In this document: piece after piece, positions 25,275-34,311 of the stretch
How the letters are laid out: every line of letters starts with the position of its first letter
Position numbering within the stretch: the stretch's first letter is position 1
Source: JALZVT01 sp964634815
GTDB taxonomy: Bacteria; Pseudomonadota; Gammaproteobacteria; Pseudomonadales; Azotimanducaceae
Direction: 5' to 3'
Length of the DNA: 64,000 bases
Assembly (NCBI GenBank): GCA_964634815.1
Contig: CAZWMD010000004.1
Location: forward strand, 1 to 64,000
Program-made: the position numbers and the translations under genes
The notes under the pieces: model-generated
The model's input: only the letters and a program-made list of their open reading frames with translations
What the model was told of the DNA's origin: nothing
Databases searched by the model: none

Positions 25275-26822
25275 ATGGCACTCAAGAAGAAATCACGCAA
25301 CGAACTAAAGGAGTCAGACAAAGCACCATCAACTATTGAACCCTTGGCTGCGCTGGATCTGGGATCTAATAGTTTTCATCTTGTTGTGGCCAACTACGAC
25401 GGCAACCGTATCGCCACCGTCGATAAGATCAAGTCTATGGTCCGCCTGGCCGATGGCCTAGACAGTAATGGTGAGATTTCACCCGACGCAATGGCGCGCG
25501 CCATCGAGTGCTTACAGCGATTTGGTCAGCGACTGCGAGACATTCCTTCTGACAACGTCCGTATCGTTGGCACCAACACACTTCGCAAAGCAAAAAATTC
25601 ACAAAAGTTCCTGAAGCTTGCCCAGAAGGCTCTGAACCACAGAATCGATATTATCTCTGGAAACGAAGAGGCCCGAATAATCTTCATGGGTGTCTCCCGG
25701 GCACTCGATGACAATCACAAACGCCGATTGGTCATCGACATAGGTGGCGGCTCTACCGAACTCATCCTTGGCAAACGATTCAAGCCCAGCCAGATGAATA
25801 GTCTTTATATGGGCTGTGTCAGTCTCTCGGCTCAGTGTTTTTCAGGCGGCGAGCTAACTGCAGCAAACTACAACAAGGCAGTGAATGTCGCCCGTCGCGA
25901 GCTCGAGGGAGTAGCAGCGATGTATCGAAAACAGGGATGGGATACTGCGATAGGTGCATCAGGGACGATGCAAGCCACCCGCTCTACCCTAGCAGCTCTC
26001 GACATCAGTCATAGCGGCATAACCCTTGCGGGAATAAAAAACCTCTCAGACAAAATGCTCGAAGCCAAAACACTGTCGGAATTGTCGTTACCAGGGCTGG
26101 GAAAAGATCGAGCGCCGGTTTTTCCTGGTGGACTAGCTATCGTTCAGGCAATCGTTGAAGAGCTTGGCATTGAAAGCATGCGAGTGTCAGACGGAGCCCT
26201 TCGGGAAGGGTTGCTTGTAGACATGGTTGGCCGCGTACAGCACGACGACATTAGAGAACACACTGTCACTGAATTGGCCAAGCGTTATCACATCGACACT
26301 GCACATGCCAAAAGAGTAACGCAGACCGCGGTGTCTCTGTTTGATCAAGTCAGTGAAATTTGGGAGCTGACAGAGCCCGAGCTTTCATTGGCTCTAAGGT
26401 GGGCCGCAACGCTGCACGAGATTGGTCTGGGCATTGCGCACAGCAGTTACCATAAGCACGGTGCCTACCTGCTTGAACATATGGATATGCCTGGGTTTTC
26501 TCGACTCGATCAAGCCCGCCTCTCTTTGATGGTTCGTCTACACCGACGCAAACTGATTCTCGAAGACTTACCGCAGTTTGATGCTGCCAGCACTGAAGAT
26601 TTGCTGCGCCTGACCATCATATTGCGCCTGTCGCATCTGCTGCACCGAAGCCGCACGGAAGAGCCACTACCAGCGCTTAAACTGAGCGCAGAGGCCACCG
26701 CCATCGAACTTGGCATCCCCAAAGCCTGGTTTGCAAAGCACAGTCTGACTCAGCTTGATCTGGCTGAAGAAGCGAACTATCTGGCTTCGCTCGGCATGAC
26801 GTTGACGGTTTCAGTTAGCTGA
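25275..26822 (+). CDS. ppx: Exopolyphosphatase, Ppx/GppA family
   Basis: The 515-residue protein shows the two phosphate-binding loops of the Ppx/GppA ASKHA fold, ALDLGSNSFHLVV near residue 23 and VIDIGGGSTELILG near residue 152, plus the catalytic Glu region SGNEEARIIFMGVSRAL. An HD-type C-terminal domain follows (RWAATLHEIGLGIAHSSYHKHGAYLLEHMDM). It degrades polyphosphate and may also act on pppGpp. The ATG at 25275 is the homologous start. Its last 46 bp overlap the 3' end of the convergent ppk1 gene, so synthesis and degradation genes meet tail to tail. Confidence 0.93.
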   Translation: MALKKKSRNELKESDKAPSTIEPLAALDLGSNSFHLVVANYDGNRIATVDKIKSMVRLADGLDSNGEISPDAMARAIECLQRFGQRLRDIPSDNVRIVGTNTLRKAKNSQKFLKLAQKALNHRIDIISGNEEARIIFMGVSRALDDNHKRRLVIDIGGGSTELILGKRFKPSQMNSLYMGCVSLSAQCFSGGELTAANYNKAVNVARRELEGVAAMYRKQGWDTAIGASGTMQATRSTLAALDISHSGITLAGIKNLSDKMLEAKTLSELSLPGLGKDRAPVFPGGLAIVQAIVEELGIESMRVSDGALREGLLVDMVGRVQHDDIREHTVTELAKRYHIDTAHAKRVTQTAVSLFDQVSEIWELTEPELSLALRWAATLHEIGLGIAHSSYHKHGAYLLEHMDMPGFSRLDQARLSLMVRLHRRKLILEDLPQFDAASTEDLLRLTIILRLSHLLHRSRTEEPLPALKLSAEATAIELGIPKAWFAKHSLTQLDLAEEANYLASLGMTLTVSVS

Positions 26823-28927
26823 TCCATGAGCCAGCTCTGGGCGCTATGAGGAATCTTCCGCGTTGACTTGGCCCGACGATAGGTACTGTCTGATTTCAAA
26901 ATCCAGGCTTGTTGATCATCTTTGAGATAATTCTCAAAAGTCTCTTTAAGCACACGCTCCCGGATTTCGGGGACTTCGATAGGAAAACAACTTTCGATGC
27001 GTGAAAAGAAGTTACGGTCCATCCAGTCTGCACTGGAGAGGAAGAGACCACGGTTCTCGAAAAAATAAACCCTGGTATGTTCGAGAAAACGCCCAACAAT
27101 GGAACGCACCTGGATATTGTCCGAGACACCCGGCACTCCAGGTTTCAGCGCGCAGATTCCGCGCACAATCAATCGCACCTCAACCCCCGCCATAGATGCA
27201 CGATACAGAGCTTTTATAATCTCAGGCTCAATTAGCGAGTTCATTTTGGCGTATACGCGAGCAGGTTTACCTGCAGCCGCTGCCCGGGTTTCAGCATCAA
27301 TGAATTCAACCAGCGAGCGATGCAGGGTAAACGGCGCCTGCAGCATCTTTTTCAACTTACCGGCACGCCCCATCGCCGTAAGCTGCTGAAACAGTTTTTG
27401 TACATCGTCACCTAACCCCGGATCATCGGTAAGATAACCATAGTCGGTGTAGAGCTTGGCTGTAATGGCGTGATAATTCCCCGTGCCCAGGTGCAAATAG
27501 CGTTTTAGTGAGCGTCCTTCACGGCGAATAACCATTGTCATCTTCGCATGAGTTTTGTATCCCACAACGCCATAGACAACCTGAGCGCCTGAGTCTTGCA
27601 GCAGTGTTGCAAGCTCGATGTTGGCTTCCTCATCAAAGCGCGCCCGCAACTCGATAACTACCAGCACTTCTTTGCCTTGCGCCGCTGCTTCAACCAACGC
27701 CTGAACAATTGCCGAATTTGCACCGGTTCGATAAAGCGTCTGACGAATGGACAGTACTTTGGGGTCGCGAGCCGCCTGACGAATGAACTCAACTACCGGC
27801 TGAAACGATTCAAAGGGGTGATGCATCAAGATATCGCTTTTCTGGATCGCCGCAAAAATGTCTCCAAAGGTTTGCGCAACACCATCCTCAGCCGCACCGG
27901 TCATCGGTGCCAGTAACCCCTCCGGTAAATGCGGTACAAAAGGCACATATTTCAATTCAGGACGATCAAGTAAGTCGGGCAAGGTAAACAAACGATTGAG
28001 GTTTACAGGGCCCTTACAGCGATAGACATCACTCTCAACAAGATCAAACTTTTCCATCAGGAAATCCTGGATCTCGGCAGGCGTGGAATTTGATATTTCC
28101 AAACGTACGGCACTGCCGTAGTTGCGGGAAGGTAACTCGCCCTCCAGGGCCTGCAACAGATCATCCACCGCCTCTTCGTCTACAAACAAATCGCTATTGC
28201 GTGTTATTCGAAAAGCAAAGCAACCTGTGGCTGTCATGCCAGAGAACAAATCACTGGCGTGCGCTTCAATGATGGATGAAAGTAATACAAAACTGTCCGG
28301 TTCGTCGGCCAGAGTATCTGGCATACGCACTACCCGCGGCAGAGATCGGGGGGCCTGCACAATACTGCGTCCGCTATTGCGACCGAAGGCATCTTTACCC
28401 TGCAACGTGACAATGAAGTTGAGCCCTTTATTGAGGACCTGCGGGAACGGGTGAGCCGGATCCAAAGCGATAGGACTTAATATAGGTGACAGTTCTCGCG
28501 TGAAATAACGCTTCACCCACTGAGCTTGGCGACTGTTCCAGTCATCCTGATCGAGAAATCGGATGCCCTGCGCCTTCAGTTGCGGCAGCAGGCTGGAATT
28601 GAGCACTCTGTATTGGGACTCAACCAAATCCGCAGCCACAACGCTAATACGTTTTATCTGCTCAGATACAGACAAGCCATCTGGCCTGGGCTGTGACACT
28701 CCAAATGCCTGTTGCTGACGCAAACCGGCGAAACGAATCTCAAAAAATTCGTCCAGATTAGAAGATGAAATACAGAGGAATTTCAGTCGCTCGAGAAGCG
28801 GGGTAGATTCGTTTTGAGCCTGCTCCAGCACGCGCCGATTAAACTCAAGCAACGACAGCTCACGGTTTATGTAGAGTGACGGATCGTCAAGAGACAAAAC
28901 ACTTCGAGATTGGGGTTTTCGAGTCAT
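26777..28927 (-). CDS. ppk1: Polyphosphate kinase 1
   Basis: A 716-residue PPK1 of normal length. The N-terminal domain opens with YINRELSLLEFNRRVLEQA. The two conserved histidines are in KTHAKMTMVIRREG (His460, autophosphorylated in the family) and RFLEHTRVYFF (His617). HLGTGNYHAITAKLYTDYG and RIESCFPIEVPE are also present. It reversibly polymerises the gamma-phosphate of ATP into polyphosphate. The start codon lies 33 bp from the divergent cmoA start, so both share a very short control region. Its 3' end overlaps ppx by 46 bp. Confidence 0.96.
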   Translation of the reverse strand: MTRKPQSRSVLSLDDPSLYINRELSLLEFNRRVLEQAQNESTPLLERLKFLCISSSNLDEFFEIRFAGLRQQQAFGVSQPRPDGLSVSEQIKRISVVAADLVESQYRVLNSSLLPQLKAQGIRFLDQDDWNSRQAQWVKRYFTRELSPILSPIALDPAHPFPQVLNKGLNFIVTLQGKDAFGRNSGRSIVQAPRSLPRVVRMPDTLADEPDSFVLLSSIIEAHASDLFSGMTATGCFAFRITRNSDLFVDEEAVDDLLQALEGELPSRNYGSAVRLEISNSTPAEIQDFLMEKFDLVESDVYRCKGPVNLNRLFTLPDLLDRPELKYVPFVPHLPEGLLAPMTGAAEDGVAQTFGDIFAAIQKSDILMHHPFESFQPVVEFIRQAARDPKVLSIRQTLYRTGANSAIVQALVEAAAQGKEVLVVIELRARFDEEANIELATLLQDSGAQVVYGVVGYKTHAKMTMVIRREGRSLKRYLHLGTGNYHAITAKLYTDYGYLTDDPGLGDDVQKLFQQLTAMGRAGKLKKMLQAPFTLHRSLVEFIDAETRAAAAGKPARVYAKMNSLIEPEIIKALYRASMAGVEVRLIVRGICALKPGVPGVSDNIQVRSIVGRFLEHTRVYFFENRGLFLSSADWMDRNFFSRIESCFPIEVPEIRERVLKETFENYLKDDQQAWILKSDSTYRRAKSTRKIPHSAQSWLMDQLTETVNVMPSEAR

Positions 28928-28960
28928 GAGATCATGTTATCACCCGGCTATGATCCGCAT

Positions 28961-29734
28961 ATGACAACTGATACCGACAATCTCTATTCCACCCCTGATC
29001 TAAATCTCGTTGATTTTGCATTTGATCAGCGTGTGGTCAACGTATTTCCTGACATGATCCGCAGGTCGGTCCCGGCTTACGAGACCATTGTGCCCCTAAG
29101 CGCGCTCGTTGCCGTACGCTCGATACCAGACCAAAACACCACGGCGCCTGCCAAGCCCGGTGCGATCTATGATCTGGGCTGCAGTCGCGGCGCCACAACC
29201 GCCGCACTCCTTAACTACACGCCAGCAAGCCAGCAAGTGGTCGGCGTCGATAACTCGCCCGAAATGATTGCAGCCGCCCGTGACGGCATTGCGGCACTCA
29301 CAGACAGTGAGGCTGCAAAACGAGTGACCTGGCGCTGCGAGGACATACAGACCACGCCTATAAAACACGCTGAGGCCGTGGTCATGAACTACACACTCCA
29401 GTTTGTGCCTCCACCAGAGCGCGAAGATTTGCTGGTACATATCCGGGACGGCCTGCAACCAGGAGCCCCCTTTGTTTACGCTGAAAAAGTGCTTCTCGAC
29501 GACCCGGACAACCAGACCTGGGCTGATGCCCGTCATCTGGATTTCAAACGCGCCAACGGCTATTCCGAACTGGAGATTGCTCAGAAGCGGACGGCAATTG
29601 AGAACATCATGGTCCCTGAATCCTGCGACGCCCACCTGTCGCGACTAAACAACCTGGGCTTTGAGCGGGTAAATCAGTGGTTTCAGTTGCTGAATTGGGC
29701 CGCGTTTATCGGCTACGCCCCGGCACCGGATTAA
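28961..29734 (+). CDS. cmoA: Carboxy-S-adenosyl-L-methionine synthase CmoA
   Basis: This 257-residue SAM-fold protein shows FDQRVVNVFPDMIRRSVPAYE, motif I as YDLGCSRGATTAALL, VVGVDNSPEMIAAAR, NYTLQFVPPPER and FKRANGYSELEIAQKR, all matching CmoA. The enzyme makes carboxy-SAM from SAM and prephenate. CmoB then uses carboxy-SAM to form uridine-5-oxyacetate at tRNA wobble U34. The ATG at 28961 fits homologues; the earlier ATG at 28934 is possible. cmoB lies 1.4 kb downstream, beyond a desaturase gene. Confidence 0.95.
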   Translation: MTTDTDNLYSTPDLNLVDFAFDQRVVNVFPDMIRRSVPAYETIVPLSALVAVRSIPDQNTTAPAKPGAIYDLGCSRGATTAALLNYTPASQQVVGVDNSPEMIAAARDGIAALTDSEAAKRVTWRCEDIQTTPIKHAEAVVMNYTLQFVPPPEREDLLVHIRDGLQPGAPFVYAEKVLLDDPDNQTWADARHLDFKRANGYSELEIAQKRTAIENIMVPESCDAHLSRLNNLGFERVNQWFQLLNWAAFIGYAPAPD

Positions 29735-29919
29735 GGTCTTGGCGTCCTTCTTGGTAATTTAGTTGCCAATACGGGAGGAAAGCTTGAGTTACCGCACAGT
29801 TCTACCAGACAGACGGTCGGACAGAGTAAAAATTCATCGCATACTGAGATGCAGGAATACCTAGCTCAACGGCCAAGGAATGCTAATATCCAAGTCTATA
29901 TTTCCGGCCGAGAGACTTA

Positions 29920-31209
29920 ATGTCGACTAATCCGTCAGCCACCGATTCTTCACAAACCTCCACACAGAATTTAGCGTCAAATCCCGCTACAGACCCGGAA
30001 GCCCCTCTCTACCAAACCATCAGCGAATTGCATGATCACGGCTTTTCCCTCGATGGACCAATAATTACTTTTGTTGTGGGCATTCACATCGCTGCGGTAG
30101 CTTTTGCGGTCTGGCTACTGAGTGCCGCGCCGGAAAACTGGGCCTCTATCGCCTTCTTCTGGGCCCTCGCCCACTACCTGCTCGGATCGTTGTCCATCAC
30201 GCTCTACAACCATCGCTTGATCACCCACAGCGCAGCTAAAGAAGTATCAACACCGGTTCATCTGTTTTTCTGTCTGTTTGGGCAGATTCTGGGCGTTCAA
30301 GGCAGCGTCAAATCCTGGGCCGCAAACCATTCGCTGCACCACGGCGTTGATCGCAACGGCAAAACCAGCCTCGATCCTTACAGCGCAACCTGGTTCCCAC
30401 AGAGCTGGCGCAATTTCATCTGGTCACACACGCTCACGCACCTTTACAACCACCCTGATTCCGAAGAACGCAGCCGCTCCCACTCCGTCAAGCGCCACCC
30501 CGTCATCATGTGGCAAGACAAGTGGTATGGACTGCTCACCACCTTTTGGCTGTTCCTGTTCCCCATGGCATTGGGTTACGCACTGGGCGGGTTCACCGGC
30601 TTTTTTGCACTGCTCGGAGGGTCAATGATCGGCAGTGTTGTTGTTCAACACAACACCTGGACTGTCAACAGCGTCACCCACATGTGGGGCTTCAGCAAAG
30701 GTTTGCGCAGCTCTGCACGCAACAACTTCATTTGGTTGGGGCCACTGGGAGAAGGTAACCATCACGGCGACCATCACGATTTTCCGCGGGATTTTCGTAA
30801 CGGCTTTGGCGTCTCTGGCTGGTTGCTTGACCCCACTCGCTACGGCATTTTACTGCTTCGTGCGCTGGGACTTGTCGGCAGCCTTAATCGCGCCAGCAAG
30901 CGCGAAGAAGTTGAGTTATTGGCGTCACGCAAGCTAAAGGCTGCATCACGTCGCGTTCCTGGCAGCGTTAAAGCATCAGAGATTTACGGACAACTCCAAG
31001 CGCGGGTAGAAGACGTCAAGCAAGAGTGGATTGATGCTGTGACCAAATGGGAGCAACTCAAACGCGAATCAAAGCTGGCTCGGCAAATGAACGATCGCAA
31101 ACTGGAGCTTGCCGCAGAACTGCGTCAGGCCCGAGCTCGCGTAACCGATGCCAAAGAGATGTTCCTCGACGCTCTTGACCAGCTACGACGGTACAGCTAC
31201 GCAACCTGA
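29920..31209 (+). CDS. Membrane fatty-acid (acyl-CoA/acyl-lipid) desaturase with coiled-coil C-terminus
   Basis: A 429-residue integral-membrane di-iron desaturase with all three His boxes: HRLITHSA near residue 95, NHSLHHG near residue 137, and EGNHHGDHHDFPRDFRNG near residue 281. Hydrophobic pairs lie near residues 45-85 and 205-245. It should introduce a double bond, probably delta-9, into fatty acyl chains. Residues 335-429 are an extra charged helix rich in Lys, Arg, Glu and Ala that looks like a coiled coil and is absent from ordinary desaturases. It sits between cmoA and cmoB and overlaps the likely cmoB start by about 62 bp. Confidence 0.92.
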   Translation: MSTNPSATDSSQTSTQNLASNPATDPEAPLYQTISELHDHGFSLDGPIITFVVGIHIAAVAFAVWLLSAAPENWASIAFFWALAHYLLGSLSITLYNHRLITHSAAKEVSTPVHLFFCLFGQILGVQGSVKSWAANHSLHHGVDRNGKTSLDPYSATWFPQSWRNFIWSHTLTHLYNHPDSEERSRSHSVKRHPVIMWQDKWYGLLTTFWLFLFPMALGYALGGFTGFFALLGGSMIGSVVVQHNTWTVNSVTHMWGFSKGLRSSARNNFIWLGPLGEGNHHGDHHDFPRDFRNGFGVSGWLLDPTRYGILLLRALGLVGSLNRASKREEVELLASRKLKAASRRVPGSVKASEIYGQLQARVEDVKQEWIDAVTKWEQLKRESKLARQMNDRKLELAAELRQARARVTDAKEMFLDALDQLRRYSYAT

Positions 31210-32239
31210 AGAAGAGTCTAATCCCTGGTCCCCGGACTGTTCTGATCTTTGGCCCGAACTGCAGCCACTGATGCAGGACGCCATCGGGCGTCATGGCGAT
31301 CGGGAGAGTTGGCAGCAGGCCCTGGATGCCCTAGATCGTGCTGCTGAGAAACTGAAGCCGCCTTACAGTCGCCCCGAGGTCGGCGATCTGCCTGTTGACG
31401 CTGCGCCCTGCGACATTGCGCCTATCGGTATTGCGCCTATCGGTATCCGCGGTGTCCTGAGTAAAGATCATCAGAACGCACTAGATCACGCACTCAAAGC
31501 CCTGCACCCCTGGCGCAAGGGGCCCTGGTGTGTTTTCAACACCCACCTCGATACCGAGTGGCGCAGCGACTGGAAATGGCAGCGCTTGCAACCCTTTCTG
31601 CCCGATCTGACGGGTCAGCGGATTCTCGACGTTGGCTGCGGGAATGGCTATTACGGCTGGCAGATGTTGAATGCAGGTGCCAGCGACGTCGTTGGTATTG
31701 ACCCCACGATTGTCTTCGTTTTTCAACACGCGGCAATGAACAAACTCATTGGACCACTGTATCCCAACGCGCGGCATCGGGTTTTGCCGTTGAGGCTTGA
31801 AGACCTTCCCAAACCGGGTACAGAACCGGTCCAGCCAGTTTTCGACAGCGTGTTTTCCATGGGTGTGCTTTACCACCGTAAAGATCACATGGCCCACCTG
31901 CAGGAACTGCAAGCGCAGTTGCGCCGGGGCGGCACACTGGTGCTCGAAACCCTGGTCTGTGAATCCGGGGACCTACGGCCAAAGGGGCGTTATGCACGAA
32001 TGCGCAACGTCCATCTTTTACCCCAACCAGAAACGATCGCGGGCTGGCTAGATAGCCTTGGGTTCAAGAACTGCGAAGTACGCAATCTCAATCGAACCCT
32101 GCAAGCAGAGCAACGCAGCACCCCCTGGATGAGGTTCGAATCTTTGAAGGAATCACTCGATCCAGCCAACCCGGAACGGACGATAGAAGGCCATCCATCG
32201 CCGGTACGGGCACTATTCGTGGCAAACTTGCCGGCCTAG
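31148..32239 (+). CDS. cmoB: tRNA U34 carboxymethyltransferase CmoB
   Basis: The 363-residue protein has LHPWRKGPWCVFNTHLDTEWRSDWKW, motif I ILDVGCGNGYYGW near residue 159, VVGIDPTIVFVFQ, FSMGVLYHRKDHMAHL and RYARMRNVHLLP, all diagnostic of CmoB. It transfers the carboxymethyl group of carboxy-SAM to 5-hydroxyuridine at tRNA position 34. The ATG at 31148 overlaps the desaturase 3' end. It is preferred because similarity to CmoB begins before the next ATG (31271). A 15-bp tandem duplication adds IAPIG twice in the variable N-terminal region. Confidence 0.93.
   Translation: MPKRCSSTLLTSYDGTATQPEEESNPWSPDCSDLWPELQPLMQDAIGRHGDRESWQQALDALDRAAEKLKPPYSRPEVGDLPVDAAPCDIAPIGIAPIGIRGVLSKDHQNALDHALKALHPWRKGPWCVFNTHLDTEWRSDWKWQRLQPFLPDLTGQRILDVGCGNGYYGWQMLNAGASDVVGIDPTIVFVFQHAAMNKLIGPLYPNARHRVLPLRLEDLPKPGTEPVQPVFDSVFSMGVLYHRKDHMAHLQELQAQLRRGGTLVLETLVCESGDLRPKGRYARMRNVHLLPQPETIAGWLDSLGFKNCEVRNLNRTLQAEQRSTPWMRFESLKESLDPANPERTIEGHPSPVRALFVANLPA
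31415..31444. repeat. 15-bp tandem duplication inside cmoB
   Basis: The unit attgcgcctatcggt occurs twice in succession (31415-31429 and 31430-31444) and encodes IAPIG-IAPIG in a loop before the conserved CmoB core. The reading frame is kept. Confidence 0.92.
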
Positions 32240-32256
32240 TAAATCGGTAGCGGCCT

Positions 32257-32736
32257 ATGGGCGTTGAAATTGAGCGGAAGTTTTTGCTCCACAAACTGCC
32301 TGACGGCGAGTATCCACAGGCCAGGATCCGACAGGGCTACCTTAGCAGGGGTCATACTCAGGTTCGCGTGCGGATCAGTGACACTACCGGCTTTCTAACC
32401 GTAAAAGGCCCAAAAGAAGACAACATCAGACCCGAGTATGAGTATCAAATACCCAAGCTGGACGCTGAGTTCATGTTGGGCTCTCTGTGTAACAGCAATC
32501 CGATCAAAAAGACTCGGTACTTTGTTAAACATGCCAACCATGTTTGGCACGTCGATGTGTTCGAAGATGCCAATGCGCCCCTGATCATCGCCGAAATCGA
32601 ACTCAAGTCCCCCCGCGAAACCTTTGATGTGCCCTCATGGGTTGGCGCGGAAGTCACAGACGACGAACGCTTTAGCAATACCCATCTGTCCACTCACCCG
32701 TATCGAAGCTGGACCAATGTAGTCCCTGCTGGCTAA
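32257..32736 (+). CDS. CYTH-domain protein (triphosphatase-like)
   Basis: This 159-residue protein is a compact CYTH tunnel domain. It starts with the signature MGVEIERKFLL (ExExK), followed by RIRQGYLS, VRVRISDTTGFLTVKGP, and IIAEIELKSP towards the end. Small bacterial CYTH proteins hydrolyse inorganic triphosphate or similar substrates with a divalent metal. With ppk1 and ppx nearby, a link to polyphosphate or triphosphate metabolism is tempting but is inference only. It follows cmoB by 17 bp. Confidence 0.9.
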   Translation: MGVEIERKFLLHKLPDGEYPQARIRQGYLSRGHTQVRVRISDTTGFLTVKGPKEDNIRPEYEYQIPKLDAEFMLGSLCNSNPIKKTRYFVKHANHVWHVDVFEDANAPLIIAEIELKSPRETFDVPSWVGAEVTDDERFSNTHLSTHPYRSWTNVVPAG

Positions 32737-32774
32737 GCTCTTGGATCTATGAGTATTCGCGAGAATCATCACCA

Positions 32775-33140
32775 GTGAATGGTTTCAGCTTTCGTTTTCG
32801 GGGCAGAACACACCGCCTGCTCACCCTGTATCGGTTGTTTCAGGACAATCCGGGTACCGGACTCCACCCTTCCACTATCGCGCGCCAGGCCGGCATGAGC
32901 ATTGTTGATGTCGACGATCGACTACGGCGCACACCGGAACTCTTTGTGCGCTTGCCAAAACGCAAAGACGGCATCACCCGCTACCGCCTCACAAGCGCAG
33001 TCACCGCAATGTCAGAAGAGGAAGTGAAAGCCTTTGTTAACGGCCACGCACGCAAGGAAACTCTGTTGTTGTGGGCCTTCACCACGGGCGTCGTATTACT
33101 GTTTGCCGTGATGCTCATCCTGATCGGACCCGCGGTCTAG
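32775..33140 (+). CDS. Hypothetical tail-anchored small protein with HTH-like N-terminus
   Basis: I do not recognise this 121-residue protein. Residues 10-60 (RTHRLLTLYRLFQDNPGTGLHPSTIARQAGMSIVDVDDRL) look like a winged-helix or HTH fold. The C-terminal residues 97-118 (LLLWAFTTGVVLLFAVMLILIG) form one clear membrane helix, so the product is probably tail-anchored with the HTH-like part in the cytosol. The codon pattern and position within a same-strand run support a real gene. No function is proposed. Confidence 0.6.
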   Translation: MNGFSFRFRGRTHRLLTLYRLFQDNPGTGLHPSTIARQAGMSIVDVDDRLRRTPELFVRLPKRKDGITRYRLTSAVTAMSEEEVKAFVNGHARKETLLLWAFTTGVVLLFAVMLILIGPAV

Positions 33141-33201
33141 ACTGCTCCTCAATAACTTCTTGGCTCACACCATAACCTTCTGAATTTTAAGAATTTACTC
33201 C

Positions 33202-34311
33202 ATGCCCGAATCACTCTCTGCTGCAGACAGGCAATTTCAATCGGAGCTCCAGCAGTTTGCCACCGAGCAGCTGGAAATCCGCCCTGGCGAATCGCTGAAT
33301 CAGCGCCGGGCACGCATTATCCAGGCGTCCAAAACCATCGGTTTGTTCAAGAAAACCCAACCCAGGGAGTTTGGCGGTGAGCCCGGTAGCCTGGTTCAGT
33401 TAACCCTCGCCCGCGAACTGTTTGCCGCGACCCGAAAGCCCGACTTATCCGCAGCGTTTGGACCGGCCCCGGGTGTCCTCGCCGGTGCCACCGGGCGACT
33501 CAAAACCGACTACCTTGAACCGCTACTGGCTGGCGAGAAACGCGGTGCGTTTGCGTTCACCGAAGCCGACGATGCCCCCCGTCACAGCTGGGCCAGGAGA
33601 GATGGCGACGACTATCTTGTGACCGGGGCCAAAAGCTATGTGACTGGCGGTGCGGATGCAGACTTCATGAATGCGCTGATTCACATCGACGATGAAGGCC
33701 CTGCCATGATGGTCATTGATACCCAGGCACCTGGCGTAACCACCACCGGCAAATTTGCCTCAACCGACGGCAGCCATCACGTGGCTTTTCGATTTGATGA
33801 AGTGCGGGTTGGGGCCGATATGGTGGTTGGAAAACCTGGCGAAGGCCTGCCGCGAGCACTGAGGCAAATCGGTGACACACGGCTGGTGATCGCCGCAACC
33901 TGCTGTGGGCTTATGCTCTGGACCATAGAGTATCTGGACGCCCATATCAGAAAACCGCATCGGGGCGGCAAGGCGCTTGCCGAGCTCGAATCCGTACGCC
34001 TGCGATACGCGTCGGCACGGATCGATGCTTTTGCCGCGCGAAGCATGCTGTACCGGACCGCTCGTCTGGGTGATGCGGGCGAAAATATTGTCAATGAGTC
34101 CATTGCCACCAAGGTCTTTGCGTCAGAAGCTGCGGCCAAAGTCATTGATATTGCGATACAGCTGGTGGGTGGCCAGGCGCTGCGTGAAGGGCATCCGCTG
34201 GCAGACCTGTACAACGAGGTCAGGGTTTATCAGCTGACCGAGGGCGCCTCAGACGTTCTAAGACTCAACCTGGCTCGCGGGGCTCTGGAGCTTAACAAGG
34301 GGAGAATCTAA
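33202..34311 (+). CDS. Acyl-CoA dehydrogenase family protein
   Basis: A 369-residue ACAD-like flavoprotein: GAFAFTEADDAPRHSWARRDGDDYLVTGAKSYVTGGADADF in the middle domain, then VIAATCCGLMLWTIEYL and LVGGQALREGHPLADLYNEVRVYQLTEGASDVLRL near the C-terminus. The Glu of the usual YEG motif is kept as TEG. The loops are shorter than in classical straight-chain dehydrogenases, so a branched-chain or unusual CoA substrate is likely. The stop codon overlaps the stop of the convergent SmrA-like gene by 4 bp. Confidence 0.87.
   Translation: MPESLSAADRQFQSELQQFATEQLEIRPGESLNQRRARIIQASKTIGLFKKTQPREFGGEPGSLVQLTLARELFAATRKPDLSAAFGPAPGVLAGATGRLKTDYLEPLLAGEKRGAFAFTEADDAPRHSWARRDGDDYLVTGAKSYVTGGADADFMNALIHIDDEGPAMMVIDTQAPGVTTTGKFASTDGSHHVAFRFDEVRVGADMVVGKPGEGLPRALRQIGDTRLVIAATCCGLMLWTIEYLDAHIRKPHRGGKALAELESVRLRYASARIDAFAARSMLYRTARLGDAGENIVNESIATKVFASEAAAKVIDIAIQLVGGQALREGHPLADLYNEVRVYQLTEGASDVLRLNLARGALELNKGRI

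Noticed and set aside
25140..25275. A longer start for ppx inside the M48 protease gene
   Set aside because: The additional residues have no Ppx similarity and overlap the protease by 122 bp; the ATG at 25275 matches homologues.
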